Source: an uncultured Prevotellaceae bacterium (GTDB lineage Bacteria > Bacteroidota > Bacteroidia > Bacteroidales > Bacteroidaceae). From it: 63,836 nt of DNA. The DNA lies in NCBI GenBank assembly GCA_900314715.1, contig OMWI01000016.1:1-63836 (forward strand). Direction: 5' to 3'. Below, one piece after another: positions 63,453 through 63,836 of the stretch (positions are counted from its first letter, which is position 1; the number at the start of each line of letters is the position of its first letter). The notes below the pieces were generated by a model. It made no database searches and was not told the origin of the DNA. It worked only from the letters and a program-made list of their open reading frames with translations. The position numbers and the translations under genes were made by a program.

Positions 63453-63482
63453 CAAATATACATTTTTTTATTGAAATATCAA
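63453..63482 (-). promoter_or_regulatory. Promoter of the lacI-type gene
   Basis: Minus-strand TTG (63480-63482), 19-bp spacer and TATATTTG (63453-63460), 22 bp before the start codon. Confidence 0.7.
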
Positions 63483-63534
63483 TTGATAAACCATAAAAAT
63501 CTATTATGATTATTTGATTTTGTCATTTATGCGT

Positions 63535-63548
63535 CGTAAACGTTTACG
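63535..63548. promoter_or_regulatory. Putative LacI-type operator
   Basis: Perfect 14-bp palindrome CGTAAACGTTTACG with the central CG typical of LacI-family sites. It sits 52 bp upstream of the -33 element and 103 bp upstream of the regulator start. Confidence 0.65.
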
Positions 63549-63592
63549 TTACTTTTCCTATCATAATGATATGAATTACGGAAAAGTATTTG

Positions 63593-63692
63593 TAATTTTG
63601 CACTCAGAAAGTAATGAGTAATGAATAGTTGATAATAAGTTAGTTAAAAATTCGTATCAAGAGCGTTGTGAAACGTTCTTGATTTTTTTGCG
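63593..63692 (+). ncRNA. Possible short transcript or leader with terminator
   Basis: A -7 box TAATTTTG (63593-63600, no clear -33) is followed about 55 bp later by a strong terminator: stem TCAAGAGCGTT / AACGTTCTTGA (about 63657-63683) then TTTTTTT. No open frame of note lies between. It could be a small RNA or the attenuated leader of a plus-strand gene displaced by the intron to the right. Confidence 0.35.
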
Positions 63693-63734
63693 CTATATGG
63701 AAGTACCATCACTTACTTTGACATTATTGGAGAT

Positions 63735-63836
63735 GGAAATCGAGTAGGAGGAAAACGAAGTAGTTTTCTTCCTACTCGATTTCCGACCTCTCACACCACC
63801 GTACGTGCGGTTCCGCATACGGCGGTTCTTCGTTTA
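63735..63836 (-). mobile_element. 3' end of a group II intron (domains V and VI), partial
   Basis: Read on the minus strand from 63828 to 63795 the sequence folds as domain V: CCGCCGTATGCG, tetraloop GAAC, CGCACGTACGGTGG with the two-nucleotide bulge. GTGTGAGAGG links it to a 50-bp hairpin (63735-63784) with arms GGAAATCGAGTAGGA and its complement, which fits domain VI. The reverse-transcriptase gene would lie beyond the window to the right. The exact 3' splice point, near 63720-63735, is not resolved. Confidence 0.68.

Noticed and set aside
63535-63548. LacI operator as a single unit of the TAAAC arrays
   Set aside because: It shares TAAAC and GTTTA halves, but the centre is shorter (10-bp core) and there is no 22-bp neighbour.

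Overview
The window comes from a member of the Bacteroidales, most likely Prevotellaceae (Prevotella/Segatella type). The evidence is as follows. Promoters repeatedly fit the Bacteroidetes pattern TTTG or TTG, 19-21 bp, TAnnTTTG. Rho carries a long acidic insertion. Single-copy families typical of the order are present: GldE next to SSB, DUF4295 after L28/L33, a GT3-type glycogen synthase beside a short GT35 phosphorylase, diaminopimelate dehydrogenase and NspC. Secreted proteins end in the NLNG/NLQG...GIYVKNGKK tail common in Prevotella. No rRNA, prophage or CRISPR array was seen. Both edges touch mobile DNA: the last 30 codons of an IS transposase lie at the left edge, and domains V/VI of a group II intron lie at the right edge.

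Layout. 1-9.4 kb, minus strand: rho, rpsA, a secreted FISUMP-like protein and tamB. 9.5-15.2 kb, plus: the complete Na+-translocating NADH:quinone oxidoreductase operon nqrABCDEF. 15.4-21.7 kb: trmO, a PAP2 phosphatase and queC (minus); pgk (plus); gldE, ssb, an unknown conserved gene and a tRNA cluster Gly-Leu-Leu-Gly (minus). 22-28.8 kb: nspC (minus); a divergent ThiE-like gene, prs, a TlpA-like lipoprotein and a dockerin-bearing pectate lyase (plus). 28.9-34 kb, minus: glycogen phosphorylase and synthase, DUF4295, L33 and L28. 34.2-39 kb: a 58-residue small protein, a 968-residue multidomain surface protein, a repeat-rich gene-free kilobase and a small lipoprotein. 39-45.3 kb: MBL hydrolase, GT2 glycosyltransferase, uvrA, ddh and a flavinylated FMN-binding protein. 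45.3-63.4 kb is a carbohydrate-utilisation district: a second PL1 pectate lyase, a GH3 xylosidase/glucosidase, a zinc metallopeptidase, a GH2-esterase-FAD oxidoreductase operon, a GH10-like hydrolase, rarA, a second GH2 and a LacI regulator with a perfect palindromic operator upstream.

How the genes work together. NqrA-F pumps Na+ and depends on covalent flavin on NqrB and NqrC; the separate FMN-binding protein has the same attachment motif, while the ApbE transferase that would load all three is not in the window. The lyases, GH3, two GH2s, esterase and GH10-like enzyme suggest degradation of pectin and hemicellulose side chains, controlled at least partly by the LacI repressor. No SusC/SusD pair is present.

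The most unusual signal is not a gene. Four intergenic regions (15335-15415, 21862-21942, 38236-38338, 58608-58666) each carry an array of 15-bp quasi-palindromes, consensus TAAACnATnGnTTTA, repeating at exactly 22 bp with unrelated 7-bp linkers. All four lie downstream of stop codons. The 37.4-38.5 kb gap adds two further repeat structures: a large inverted repeat made of five-unit 12-bp GGGAGGTC arrays, and an alternating CTTAAC/GTTAAG array that also steps by 22 bp.
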